Origin: Pseudomonas viridiflava
Lineage (GTDB): Bacteria > Pseudomonadota > Gammaproteobacteria > Pseudomonadales > Pseudomonadaceae
Assembly (NCBI GenBank): GCA_900596015.1
Contig: UVIF01000023.1
Span: forward strand, 682,001-746,000
DNA length: 64,000 bases
Direction: 5' to 3'
The translations under genes were made by a program, and so were the position numbers. Shown here in pieces: positions 48,106 to 56,840 of this stretch. Within the stretch, counting starts at the first letter, position 1. Each line of letters begins with the position of its first letter. The notes beneath the pieces are model-generated. The model had not been told where the DNA came from. It searched no databases and saw only the letters and a program-made list of their open reading frames with translations.

Positions 48106-49083
48106 ATGACTCTGTTCTCACGCCTGTCCAAACCCTTGCTGGCCGCCGCCGTGGTGCTGGCCGCCTTCGGCAGTACCGCCCAGGCTGCGGCGCCCGCCGA
48201 GGTTCGCCTGGACTATGCCTATTACTCGCCCACCAGCCTGGTCCTGCGGCATTTTGGCTGGCTGGAGAAAGCCCTGCCCGGTACCAAGGTCGACTGGGTG
48301 CTCAGCCAAGGCAGCAACCGCTCCCTGGAATACCTCAACGGTGGCAGTATCGACTTCGCCTCGACCGCCGGCCTGGCGGCAGTGCTGAGCCGCGCCAATG
48401 GCAGCCCGATCAAGACGGTGTACATCGCCAGCCGCCCGGAATGGACGGCCCTGGCCGTGCGCAAGGACTCGCCGATCAAGAGTGTGGCCGATCTCAAAGG
48501 CAAGAAGATCGCCGCCACCAAAGGCACCGACCCTTTCCTGTTCACCTTGCGCAGCCTGCAGCAAGCTGGGCTGAGCAAGGACGACGTGGAGCTGGTCCAC
48601 CTGCAGCACGCCGACGGTCGCATTGCCTTGGAACGCGGCGACGTCGACGCCTGGGCCGGGCTCGACCCGCTGCTGGCGGCCAGCCAGCTGCAGGCCGGCT
48701 CGCAGTTGCTGTATCGCAACATCGAGTTCAACAGCTACGGGGTGATCAGCGTCACCGAAAAATTCGCCGCGCAACATGCCGACACCGTCGAGCAGGTGAT
48801 CAAGGCCTACGAGCAGGCACGCACCTGGGCGCGGGCACATCCCGACGATCTGGCAGCGCTGTTGGCGAAGGAATCCGGACTGCCGCTGGATGTGGCCAAG
48901 CTGCAGCTTTCGCGCACCGATTTCAGCGATGCGCAGCCAGGCCCCAAGCAGGTCGAGGCGCTCAAGGCTGCGGCACCGATCCTGACCGCCGAAGGCCTGG
49001 TGCGCAAAGGCGTGGACGTCAACGAGGTGGTCGATCGCCTGATCGAGCCGCGCTTCAGCGCTGCCGTCATCGGGAAGCAATGA
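48106..49083 (+). CDS. ABC transporter substrate-binding protein, sulfonate/nitrate type
   Basis: This is a 325-residue protein. A Sec signal peptide (LLAAAVVLAAFGSTAQA-A) precedes a SsuA/TauA-like periplasmic binding domain: LDYAYYSPTSLVLRHFGWLE, then GSIDFASTAGLAAVLSRANG and FAAQHADTVEQVIKAYEQA. The start at 48106 has CGGA upstream; an ATG three codons earlier is too close to it. It is encoded with its permease and ATPase in the next two genes. The ligand (aliphatic sulfonate, taurine or similar) cannot be determined. Confidence 0.9.
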   Translation: MTLFSRLSKPLLAAAVVLAAFGSTAQAAAPAEVRLDYAYYSPTSLVLRHFGWLEKALPGTKVDWVLSQGSNRSLEYLNGGSIDFASTAGLAAVLSRANGSPIKTVYIASRPEWTALAVRKDSPIKSVADLKGKKIAATKGTDPFLFTLRSLQQAGLSKDDVELVHLQHADGRIALERGDVDAWAGLDPLLAASQLQAGSQLLYRNIEFNSYGVISVTEKFAAQHADTVEQVIKAYEQARTWARAHPDDLAALLAKESGLPLDVAKLQLSRTDFSDAQPGPKQVEALKAAAPILTAEGLVRKGVDVNEVVDRLIEPRFSAAVIGKQ

Positions 49084-49087
49084 ATCC

Positions 49088-49927
49088 ATGAGCACCTCGG
49101 AAGAAACCCTTTCCAGGGTTGCCGCATCGTCCTCTCGACGCGTCTCGACCGCCTGGCGACGCGGCGCCAAAGGCTGGCTGCTGCCCTGCGTGATCGTCGC
49201 AGTGCTGGAAATCGTGGTGCGGGCCGGCTGGATTCCGGCCTATCAGATGCCGGCGCCCAGTGCTGTGGCTTTGACGCTGGTCGAGCTGGCACAGGGCGCG
49301 CTGGGCAAGCACGTGCTGGCCAGCGTGGGCCGAGTACTCGCAGGCTTCGTCATCGGCGCGTCGCTGGCCTTGGTATTTGCCGCCTGGGTGGGCCTGAGCC
49401 GGGAAGCCGAGGCCTATCTGGAGCCTACCTTCGCGGGTCTGCGCGCCATACCGAGCCTGGCCTGGGTGCCGCTATTGCTGCTGTGGCTGGGCATCGACGA
49501 GACGTCCAAGATCGTGCTGATCGCCATCGGCGCGTTTTTCCCGGTGTACGTCAACGGCGTTGCCGCCATTCGCAACATCGACCGCAAGCTGGTCGAGGTC
49601 GGCCAGATGTATGGTTTCAACGCCCGCCGACTGACCGTGCGTATCCTGTTGCCGGCAGCCATGCCGGGATTGTTCACCGGCCTGCGCAGCGGCCTGAGCA
49701 TGGCCTGGATGTTTCTGGTCGCCGCCGAGCTGATCGCTGCAACCAAGGGTCTGGGTTATCTGCTCAGCGACGGCCGCGAAACCTCGCGGCCGGACATCGT
49801 TCTGGCAGCGATCCTGGCCCTGGCGGTGCTCGGCAAGCTCAGCGATGGCCTGCTTGCTGCTCTCGAGCGACGCTGCGTCAGTTGGCGCGATGCATTCACC
49901 GGCGAAGCCTCGGGGAGCCGGTCATGA
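49088..49927 (+). CDS. ABC transporter permease, sulfonate/nitrate type
   Basis: The protein has 279 residues, with about six helices. The binding-protein-dependent permease loop EAYLEPTFAGLRAIPSLAWVPLLLLWLG, including the EAA-G region, resembles SsuC/TauC. It follows the binding protein gene by 4 bases and overlaps the ATPase start (ATGA). Confidence 0.92.
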   Translation: MSTSEETLSRVAASSSRRVSTAWRRGAKGWLLPCVIVAVLEIVVRAGWIPAYQMPAPSAVALTLVELAQGALGKHVLASVGRVLAGFVIGASLALVFAAWVGLSREAEAYLEPTFAGLRAIPSLAWVPLLLLWLGIDETSKIVLIAIGAFFPVYVNGVAAIRNIDRKLVEVGQMYGFNARRLTVRILLPAAMPGLFTGLRSGLSMAWMFLVAAELIAATKGLGYLLSDGRETSRPDIVLAAILALAVLGKLSDGLLAALERRCVSWRDAFTGEASGSRS

Positions 49928-50637
49928 ACGATGCCCTGTTGAGCCTGCGCGTCCGGCGCAAGGCATTTGGCGACGTGGTGGTGCTCAAGGACCTGGAACT
50001 GCAGTTGCAACCCGGTGAGCGGGTCAGCCTGCTGGGGCCCAGTGGTTGCGGCAAAAGCACCCTGCTGCGCATCGCCGCAGGGCTCGATCGGGACTACGCC
50101 GGTGAGCTCGACAGCGCGGGCGAGTCGGTGGCATTCGTGTTTCAGGAACCGCGGCTGATGCCTTGGCTGAACGTGGAGCGCAACATCGGCTTTCATGATG
50201 ATGGCCGCTACGATCCAGCCTGGGTGCGGCAATTGATCACCGAAGTCGGCCTGGACGGCTTCGCCGAGGCGCTGCCAAAAGCGCTGTCTGGTGGCATGGC
50301 GCAACGTGTGGCGATTGCCCGCGGGCTTTATTCCAGGCCTAAGGTGCTGCTGCTGGACGAGCCATTCAGCGCGGTGGATGCCTTCACCCGAATGAAGCTG
50401 CAGGATTTGTTGCTCGATTTGGCCGAGCGTCATGACATCGCGTTGTTGCTGGTGACCCATGACGTGGATGAGGCGCTGTATCTGAGTGATAGGGTGTTGG
50501 TGATGGGGCATCGGGCCAGTGGCATAGGCGGTGGGATCGATGTGGATCTGGCGCAGCCGAGGGATCGGCGGGATCCGGTGTTGGCTGAGCTGAGAATACA
50601 GGCGCTGACTCAGCTGAAGTCAGCGCATGTGGTTTGA
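49924..50637 (+). CDS. ABC transporter ATP-binding protein, sulfonate/nitrate type
   Basis: The protein has 237 residues. Walker A GPSGCGKST, signature LSGGMAQRVAIARGL, and Walker B VLLLDEPF followed by switch His in VTHDVDEAL are all intact. The ATG overlaps the permease stop. SsuB/TauB-like. With the two preceding genes it makes a complete importer. Confidence 0.93.
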   Translation: MNDALLSLRVRRKAFGDVVVLKDLELQLQPGERVSLLGPSGCGKSTLLRIAAGLDRDYAGELDSAGESVAFVFQEPRLMPWLNVERNIGFHDDGRYDPAWVRQLITEVGLDGFAEALPKALSGGMAQRVAIARGLYSRPKVLLLDEPFSAVDAFTRMKLQDLLLDLAERHDIALLLVTHDVDEALYLSDRVLVMGHRASGIGGGIDVDLAQPRDRRDPVLAELRIQALTQLKSAHVV

Positions 50638-50657
50638 TCTTTGTGTATGGCCTGAAG

Positions 50658-50720
50658 GCCCCTTCGCGGGCAGAGGGCTTGCCCCCAAGTGTGGGAGCGG
50701 GCTCTGCCCGCGAAAGGGCC
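50658..50720. repeat. REP palindrome pair, family C
   Basis: GGCCCCTTCGCGGGCAGAGGG (from 50658) faces GGGAGCGGGCTCTGCCCGCG... (to 50720). This is the common P. putida-type REP, distinct in sequence from families A and B in this window. It separates the importer operon from the convergent SDR gene. Confidence 0.85.
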
Positions 50721-50728
50721 GCCACTGC

Positions 50729-51586
50729 TTACAGAATAGGCTTGCCCCCAGTCACCGCATAGCGCGAACCAGAGATATAGCTGCTCTCATCAGACCCGAG
50801 CAACACATAGATAGGCGACACCTCCACCGGCTGGCCCGGACGACCCAGCGGGGTTTCTTCGCCGAAGGTCTTCACTGCTTCCGGGGGCATGGTTGCCGGA
50901 ATCAATGGCGTCCAGATGGGACCAGGCGCCACGCTGTTCACGCGGATGTTTTTCTTGCCCAGCAGTTGCGCCAGGCCGGCGGTGAAGTTGGCGATCGCAC
51001 CCTTGGTGGTCGCATAGGGCAGCAGGGTCGGCTTGGGCATGTCCGAGTTGACCGAGCTGGTGTTGATGATCGAACCACCCGACGGCATATGCGGCACTGC
51101 TGCCTTGCAGATACGAAACATCGCCGTGATGTTGATATCGAAGGTACGCACCCACTCCTCGTCAGGAATCTCGTCCAGGGTTTCGTGGCTCATCTGGAAC
51201 GCGGCGTTGTTGACCAGGACGTCGATACGGCCGAAACGCTCGACCGTCTTCTCCACGATGGCCAGGCACTGCTCTTTCTCGGCCAGATCGCCTGGCAGAA
51301 GCAGGCACTGACGCCCGGCTTCCTCGACGTAACGCGCGGTGTCTTTGGCGTCTTCATGCTCATCGAGGTAGGAAATCACCACGTCGGCGCCTTCGCGGGC
51401 GTAGGCAATTGCTACAGCGCGGCCAATGCCGCTGTCGCCACCGGTAATCAAGGCGATCTTGTTGGCCATCCGTCCTGAGCCTTTGTAGCTGGTTTCGCCA
51501 CAGTCGGGGACGGGATTCATCTTCGACTGCGAGCCAGGTACCGATTGCTGCTGCGGCTCGAACGGCGGAGTTGGATAGTTGGCCAT
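50729..51586 (-). CDS. Short-chain dehydrogenase/reductase
   Basis: The protein has 285 residues. NAD(P)-binding ITGGDSGIGRAVAIAYA (TGxxxGIG), NNAA, catalytic Ser in IINTSSVNS, Tyr-Lys in YATTKGA. The ~45-residue N-terminal extension (MANYPTPPFEPQQQSVPGSQ) and the overall pattern match the YhdF/YghA/Gox-type group, often stress-induced. GGAG precedes the ATG at 51586; the open frame continues to 51793. Substrate unknown. Confidence 0.93.
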   Translation of the reverse strand: MANYPTPPFEPQQQSVPGSQSKMNPVPDCGETSYKGSGRMANKIALITGGDSGIGRAVAIAYAREGADVVISYLDEHEDAKDTARYVEEAGRQCLLLPGDLAEKEQCLAIVEKTVERFGRIDVLVNNAAFQMSHETLDEIPDEEWVRTFDINITAMFRICKAAVPHMPSGGSIINTSSVNSDMPKPTLLPYATTKGAIANFTAGLAQLLGKKNIRVNSVAPGPIWTPLIPATMPPEAVKTFGEETPLGRPGQPVEVSPIYVLLGSDESSYISGSRYAVTGGKPIL

Positions 51587-51814
51587 GAGTATCTCCATAG
51601 GTTGGCAAAGAAAAAGGTGCGCAAAAGATGCTTTGCGAGAACGTCCCTCTAAATGGACACGCGTGCAAAGTCGACTTCCTTGCCCGCGGAAAAGTTTGGT
51701 TTTTTTCTGCGGCGCCTGTGTGGGGGTGATTGCAGACGCAAGGAATCTCTCGCGCCTGATCGAGTCACAATGGCGTAACCGATGCATTTTCATTCAGCAG
51801 TCAGAGAGGCATTC

Positions 51815-52087
51815 ATGAGCAACGTCGAACTTGAGCACGAAGTACTCACCCGTTTGCTGCACGCGCATCCCCACGGTCTGGGCAAGGAAATTCTCGACAA
51901 TTACCGCGGCGAGAAGGCAGTGGCCGGAATGATCAAGACGCTGCAGGAAAAAGGGCTGATCCAAGGCAAGCCGGTGACGGTCGAAGACCACGAACCTGCA
52001 CTCGAATACCCGATCAAGCTGAGCAGCGCCGGCGTCGACGCCGCGAAGAAACACGATGCCGAGAAAGGCAGCAACCCGCACGCCTGA
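51815..52087 (+). CDS. Conserved hypothetical protein, winged-helix-like
   Basis: The protein has 90 residues. LEHEVLTRLLHAHPHGLGKEIL and AVAGMIKTLQEKGLIQGKPV look like a small winged helix followed by a C-terminal helical tail rich in Lys and Asp. GAGAGG is upstream of the ATG. It diverges from the SDR gene; both may belong to a stress-response set, which is inference. A hairpin follows the gene. Confidence 0.65.
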   Translation: MSNVELEHEVLTRLLHAHPHGLGKEILDNYRGEKAVAGMIKTLQEKGLIQGKPVTVEDHEPALEYPIKLSSAGVDAAKKHDAEKGSNPHA

Positions 52088-52124
52088 TGATCAGCTAGCG
52101 CGGATCTTCAACCGATCGAGCAGC

Positions 52125-52154
52125 AACGGGCATCGAGCGTACGCGATGCCCGTT
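52125..52154. terminator. Perfect 11-bp hairpin between convergent genes
   Basis: AACGGGCATCG (52125-52135) and CGATGCCCGTT (52144-52154) flank an 8-base loop. Four more base pairs (CGAG and CTCG) are possible past a bulge. No T-tract follows, so it would be a weak or factor-assisted terminator shared by the small gene and crtE. Confidence 0.5.
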
Positions 52155-52221
52155 CTCGTGAAGAAGCTTCAGCCAGGAATGAAGGCGCTTCAGTAGGGAA
52201 CCAGTGCTGCAGGGCGAAAGG

Positions 52222-53127
52222 TCACGCGCAGGTGGCGGCCTTGACGAATATCAGCTGCAGGAAGCGGCTGATGTGATCATCCTGCGCATAGGCGTCAGCC
52301 AGGCAGGCGCGGGCCTTGTCCAGGTGTTCCTGCAGGCGCCGCTTCACTTCATCCTCACCGCACAACGCCATGAAGGTCGACTTGCCGTCATCCTTGCCTT
52401 GATCCTTGGCGGTGGCTGGGCTGTGATCGTGAAGATCGTCATACAGCTGGAAGGCCTGCCCCAGTTCCAGCGCGAAGCATTGCAGCACTTCGCGCGTAGG
52501 CGGTGGTGCATCGCTGATCAGGTAGGCCATATCCATGATCGCGCTGAACAGCACGCCGGTCTTGAGGTTGTTGGTGGCGGCAATTTCCTCTGCGGTGCGT
52601 GGGTGCAGGCCTTCGCGCAGGTCTTGCAGCTGACCACGGGCAAGACCCTGAGCGCCGATGGCGTTGGCGAGTATTTCCACCAACTGGGTGCGGATCGAAG
52701 GCTTCAGCCCATCGATGCCTGCCACTACGGCAAAGGCTCGCGACAACAATGCCACTGCAGCCAGAATGGCAACGTCTTCGCCGAAGGCCAGATGCGTAGT
52801 GACACGACCCCGACGCAGCCTGGCGTCGTCCATGCAGGGCATGTCGTCGAGCACCAGCGACGCGGCATGCACCATCTCCACCGCACAGCCCAGATCCAGC
52901 GCCGCCCGGTCGCTGGCCCCCAAGCCGTTCGACGCCAGGATCAACAAAATCGGGCGCATCCGCTTGCCCGGCGCCAGGGCACCGTCGCGCATCGCCGTGG
53001 CCACCAGGTCGCGCTCGTTGCTTGGCATGGGCAGCAAGGCATCCAGGCGCGCTTCGATGGTCGTGCGCAACAAGGCCATGTGCTCGGTGAAACCGCTATC
53101 GCTGGTCGCAGAAGTATCAGCTGTCAT
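52222..53127 (-). CDS. crtE: Geranylgeranyl diphosphate synthase
   Basis: This 301-residue trans-prenyltransferase adds IPP units up to the C20 precursor of carotenoids. The first Asp-rich motif is DDMPCMDD (~92), the second is YDDLHD, and GKRMRPILLILA lies at the usual position. GAGGG precedes the ATG at 53127. It is the only carotenogenic gene upstream of the idi promoter region and is transcribed away from it, so it has its own promoter. No transit sequence; cytoplasmic. Confidence 0.95.
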   Translation of the reverse strand: MTADTSATSDSGFTEHMALLRTTIEARLDALLPMPSNERDLVATAMRDGALAPGKRMRPILLILASNGLGASDRAALDLGCAVEMVHAASLVLDDMPCMDDARLRRGRVTTHLAFGEDVAILAAVALLSRAFAVVAGIDGLKPSIRTQLVEILANAIGAQGLARGQLQDLREGLHPRTAEEIAATNNLKTGVLFSAIMDMAYLISDAPPPTREVLQCFALELGQAFQLYDDLHDHSPATAKDQGKDDGKSTFMALCGEDEVKRRLQEHLDKARACLADAYAQDDHISRFLQLIFVKAATCA

Positions 53128-53350
53128 CGTTCCCTCTGTTCTTGTTTCGAGTCCTGCGGCAGCCGGAGACGAGGTGTCGGCATGGCCTGGCGCGGACAGC
53201 TGCGTTCGCAAACAAGGAACGACTGCGCAGCGACGGTGCCTGAGCCTGTGAAGATGGACATACGTTATGCGAATATGAGCGCGCCGTACAACTCTCTACC
53301 ATGGACAGACCGCAGGCGGCCGTAAATGATTCCTGAGCAATGGAGCTGAC
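53128..53350. promoter_or_regulatory. Divergent promoter region between crtE and idi
   Basis: A 223-base gap without a gene separates the two carotenoid operons. An imperfect palindrome CATATTCGCATAACGTATG (read on the minus strand, about 53256-53275) and A/T-rich segments could be operator or promoter elements. No known site was recognised. Confidence 0.35.
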
Positions 53351-54397
53351 ATGAAGCACGACGAGTTGAGTCGACGCAAGGATGACCACCTGGACATCGT
53401 TCTGGACCCGCTCAGGGCCGGTACACGCGTGGGCGCCGGCTGGGACGCGGTGCAGTTCGAACACTGCGCGTTGCCCGAGCTGGACCTGGCGGACATCGAC
53501 CTGAGCAGCTCATTGCTCGGCATCGACCTGCGCGCGCCGCTGCTGATCAGTTCCATGACCGGCGGCGCCTTCCGCTCAGTAGCGATCAATCGTCACCTGG
53601 CTGAAGCGGCGCAAGCCTTGGGCATCGCCATGGGTGTCGGCTCGCAGCGGGTCAGCCTGCAGACCGGTAACGATCAGGGGCTCACCCGCGATCTGCGGCG
53701 CATTGCCCCGGACATTCCGCTGCTGGCCAACATCGGTGCGGCGCAGTTGCTCGAAAACGACGGCATGGACCTTGCCCAGCGCGCGGTCGACACCCTCGAA
53801 GCGAACGGCTTGATCATCCATCTCAATCCGCTGCAGGAGGCGGTTCAACCTGAAGGCGACCGCCACTGGCGCGGCGTGCTGGCGCAGATCGCCCGTGCGG
53901 TGACCCTTCTGAAAGTACCGGTGGTGATCAAGGAAGTCGGCGCCGGCCTCTCGGCCAGCGTGGCGCAGACTTTGGTCGAGGCCGGCGTGCAGGTCATCGA
54001 TGTAGCGGGCGCGGGCGGTACCAGCTGGGCTGCAGTCGAAGGCGAGCGGGCCACTCGAGCGGCCGATCGCGCGGTGGCCATGGCATTCGCCGGCTGGGGC
54101 ATTCCCACGGCGACCTGCATCCAGACCGTGCGCCAGGCCTTGCCGCAGGTCCGCCTGATCGCCTCGGGCGGCGTGCGCGATGGTGTCGATGCGGCCAAGG
54201 CCATTCGCCTGGGCGCGGACATCGTTGGCCAGGCCGCTGCCGTGCTGCCAGGTGCGACGTTGTCCACCGAAGCGGTGATCGAGCATTTCGAGGTGGTCAT
54301 CCGGCAACTGCGCGTAGCGTGTTTCTGTACCGGCTCGGCCAATCTGTCAGGCCTGCGCCATGCCCGCTTGCTGGGCCCGCAGGCCCCGCCTCGATGA
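53351..54397 (+). CDS. fni: Isopentenyl-diphosphate delta-isomerase, type 2
   Basis: This 348-residue FMN- and NADPH-dependent enzyme interconverts IPP and DMAPP; it is unrelated to the type 1 enzyme. Family blocks: SSMTGGAFRSVAINRHLAEAAQALGIAMGVGSQRV, and LASGGVRDGVDAAKAIRLGADIVGQAA. Type 2 idi is a usual member of plant-associated carotenoid clusters. Its stop overlaps the crtX start (ATGA), so the operon is idi-crtX-crtY-crtI-crtB. Confidence 0.93.
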   Translation: MKHDELSRRKDDHLDIVLDPLRAGTRVGAGWDAVQFEHCALPELDLADIDLSSSLLGIDLRAPLLISSMTGGAFRSVAINRHLAEAAQALGIAMGVGSQRVSLQTGNDQGLTRDLRRIAPDIPLLANIGAAQLLENDGMDLAQRAVDTLEANGLIIHLNPLQEAVQPEGDRHWRGVLAQIARAVTLLKVPVVIKEVGAGLSASVAQTLVEAGVQVIDVAGAGGTSWAAVEGERATRAADRAVAMAFAGWGIPTATCIQTVRQALPQVRLIASGGVRDGVDAAKAIRLGADIVGQAAAVLPGATLSTEAVIEHFEVVIRQLRVACFCTGSANLSGLRHARLLGPQAPPR

Positions 54398-55668
54398 GCC
54401 ACTTCGGCGTCGTGGCGCCCGCCTATTACAGTCATTTTCACGCCTTGCAGGCCTTGGCCGAGGAACTGACACGGCGGGGCCATCGGGTCACGTTCTTCCA
54501 TCAGACCGACGCCGCTCGCTGGGTCACTGCGCCCGACATCGGCTATGCGGTGCTGGGCCGGGCCAGCCACCCGCCCGGCAGCCTGGAGCGCAGTCTGCGC
54601 CTGGCGGCAAACCCAGGCACACCATGGGGCCTGCGGCAGATCATCGAGCAGTTGGCAGCGACCACCCGCATGTTCTGCGACGAGCTGCCGGCCGCGCTGG
54701 TGCAGCACGGTGTCGACGCGCTGCTGTGCGATCAGATGGAGGCTGCAGGCGGCCTGGTCGCAGAGAGTCTGAGGCTGCCCTTCGTCTCGATAGCCTGCGC
54801 CCTGCCGGTCAACCGTGAGCCAGGCCTGCCGTTGCCGGTGATGCCCTTTGCCTATGGCACGGACGATCGCAGCCTGCACATGTACCGCGGCAGCACTCAG
54901 GTCTACGACTGGTTGATGAAGCCCCATGCGCGCGCCATCCAGAGCGCTGCGAAAACCCTCGGCCTGGCACCGCGCAGTGCGCTGCACGAGTGCCTTTCGC
55001 CGCTGGCGCAGATCAGCCAGACCCTGGCCGGCTTCGACTTTCCCCGCCAGCACGCCCCGCCCCACCTGCACGCCGTCGGCCCGCTGCGCAACGCCGCCAC
55101 TCAAGGCCAAGGGCACTGGCCAATCGACCCGCAACGCCCGTTCGTCTTCGCCAGCCTGGGCACCCTGCAAGGCCAGCGCCTGGGCATGTTCGAGCAGATT
55201 GCCAAAGCCTGTCGACGACTCGACGGGCAGTTGCTGATTGCTCACTGCGGCCTGCTCGACCCTGCTGCGGAGCAACGCCTGCACCGCCTGGGCGCAACCT
55301 GGGTGACCGATTTCGCCCCGCAGCAGTGGGCCCTCGAGCAGGCCGATGCGGTGATCACCCACGGCGGGTTGAATACGGTCATGGATGCCATCGCCAGCTC
55401 GACGCCCATGCTGGTGATGCCCATCGCCTTCGACCAGCCAGGAGTGGCCGCGCGGGTGCGCCATCATGGCCTGGGTCGCCAGTTGCAACGCCGCGCGCGG
55501 TCTCCACGCGTCGCACAGGCGCTACGCGAGGTCCTGGAGATGCCGACGCCGGCCTTTGCCCGCTTGAAGGCAGAACTGGCCAGCGCGGGCGGCACGAGCA
55601 AAGCTGCGGAGATCGTCGAAACCGCGGTGCGCACGCGACAACCCGTAGTGGCCGGAGCCCTGTCATGA
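54394..55668 (+). CDS. crtX: Zeaxanthin glucosyltransferase
   Basis: This 424-residue GT1-type glycosyltransferase adds glucose to the hydroxyls of zeaxanthin. The C-terminal nucleotide-sugar motif is TDFAPQQWALEQADAVITHGG, and the N-terminus MSHFGVVAPAYYSHFHALQALA is CrtX-like. ATGA overlap with idi at the start, and with crtY at the stop. It shows the pigment is probably a zeaxanthin glucoside. Confidence 0.94.
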   Translation: MSHFGVVAPAYYSHFHALQALAEELTRRGHRVTFFHQTDAARWVTAPDIGYAVLGRASHPPGSLERSLRLAANPGTPWGLRQIIEQLAATTRMFCDELPAALVQHGVDALLCDQMEAAGGLVAESLRLPFVSIACALPVNREPGLPLPVMPFAYGTDDRSLHMYRGSTQVYDWLMKPHARAIQSAAKTLGLAPRSALHECLSPLAQISQTLAGFDFPRQHAPPHLHAVGPLRNAATQGQGHWPIDPQRPFVFASLGTLQGQRLGMFEQIAKACRRLDGQLLIAHCGLLDPAAEQRLHRLGATWVTDFAPQQWALEQADAVITHGGLNTVMDAIASSTPMLVMPIAFDQPGVAARVRHHGLGRQLQRRARSPRVAQALREVLEMPTPAFARLKAELASAGGTSKAAEIVETAVRTRQPVVAGALS

Positions 55669-56840
55669 CCTACGACCTGATCCTGGCCGGTGCCGGCCTG
55701 GCCAATGGCCTGATTGCCTGGCGACTGCGCCAGGTGCGCCCGGAACTGAACGTACTGTGCATCGAGTCGCAGCAGGGCCTGGGTGGCAACCATACCTGGT
55801 CGTTCCACGATGGCGACCTGAGCGCCGAACAGCATCATTGGATCGAGCCCCTGGTGGTCAAGCGCTGGCCTTGCTATCAGGTGCACTTTGCCGACGTCTC
55901 GCGGCGGCTCGACAGCGGCTATGCCAGCGTCACCAGCGAGCGCTTCGCCGAGGTCATTACCCAGGCCCTGGGCTCGAGCCTGCGCCTGGGCGAAACCATT
56001 GCCGAACTGAGCCCGCGACACGTGCGCCTGACCAGTGGGGAGACGTTGCAGGCCCATGCAGTGATCGACGGCCGCGGCGTGCAGCCCAGTCGACACCTGG
56101 TGCTGGGCCAGCAGGCATTCGTCGGTCAGCTGCTGCGCCTGCAACGCCCCCACGGCCTGCTAGGGCCCATCATCATGGACGCGCGGGTCAGCCAGGGCGA
56201 AGGCTATCGCTTCGTCTACGTGTTGCCTTTCACGGCTGATACGGTGCTGGTCGAAGACACTCACTACGTGGATCGTCACACCTTGACCACCGAGCAGTTG
56301 CGCGAGCACATCGCCGACTACGTGCGCTGGCAGGGCTGGACAATCGCCGAATGCCTGCGCGAAGAACAGGGCGTGTTGCCGATCACCCTGGCCGGCGATT
56401 TCGATGCGTTCTGGCAGCAAGCCGCGGGCCAGCCCCTTTCCGGCCTGCGCGCCGGCCTGTTTCACTGTACCACCGGCTACTCGCTGCCCCATGCGGTGCG
56501 CCTGGCCCAGTGGCTGGCGGAGCAGACCGACATGGACGCCGATCGACTGTTCACGGGTATCCGCGAACACGCACGCCAGCAATGGCAGGCGCAAGGGTTC
56601 TACCGCCTGCTCAACCGCATGCTGTTCCTGGCCGGCAAGCCTCAGGATCGCTGGCGGGTGATGCAACGCTTCTATCGTTTGTCGCCTGCGCTGATCAGTC
56701 GATTCTATGCAGGCCAAAACCACTGGCGTGACCGCGCCCGCATTCTCGTCGGCAAGCCTCCCGTGCCCGTCGACGAGGCCGTGCGCGCCGCCCTCAGATC
56801 TTCTCCCCGGCAGTTCGAGAACCTCCATGAATCCAGCTAA
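55665..56840 (+). CDS. crtY: Lycopene beta-cyclase
   Basis: This 391-residue flavin-dependent cyclase closes both ends of lycopene to give beta-carotene. The N-terminal dinucleotide fold is DLILAGAGLANGLIAWRL, followed by HTWSFHD and further on RFVYVLPFTADTVLVEDTHY. The ATG overlaps the crtX stop. An open frame upstream to 54990 runs through crtX in another frame and is not coding. The last residues overlap crtI by 14 bases. Confidence 0.93.
   Translation: MTYDLILAGAGLANGLIAWRLRQVRPELNVLCIESQQGLGGNHTWSFHDGDLSAEQHHWIEPLVVKRWPCYQVHFADVSRRLDSGYASVTSERFAEVITQALGSSLRLGETIAELSPRHVRLTSGETLQAHAVIDGRGVQPSRHLVLGQQAFVGQLLRLQRPHGLLGPIIMDARVSQGEGYRFVYVLPFTADTVLVEDTHYVDRHTLTTEQLREHIADYVRWQGWTIAECLREEQGVLPITLAGDFDAFWQQAAGQPLSGLRAGLFHCTTGYSLPHAVRLAQWLAEQTDMDADRLFTGIREHARQQWQAQGFYRLLNRMLFLAGKPQDRWRVMQRFYRLSPALISRFYAGQNHWRDRARILVGKPPVPVDEAVRAALRSSPRQFENLHESS

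Noticed and set aside
54990..55664. Extension upstream of crtY through crtX
   Set aside because: It reads crtX in another frame; the ATGA overlap and the CrtY family start fix 55665.
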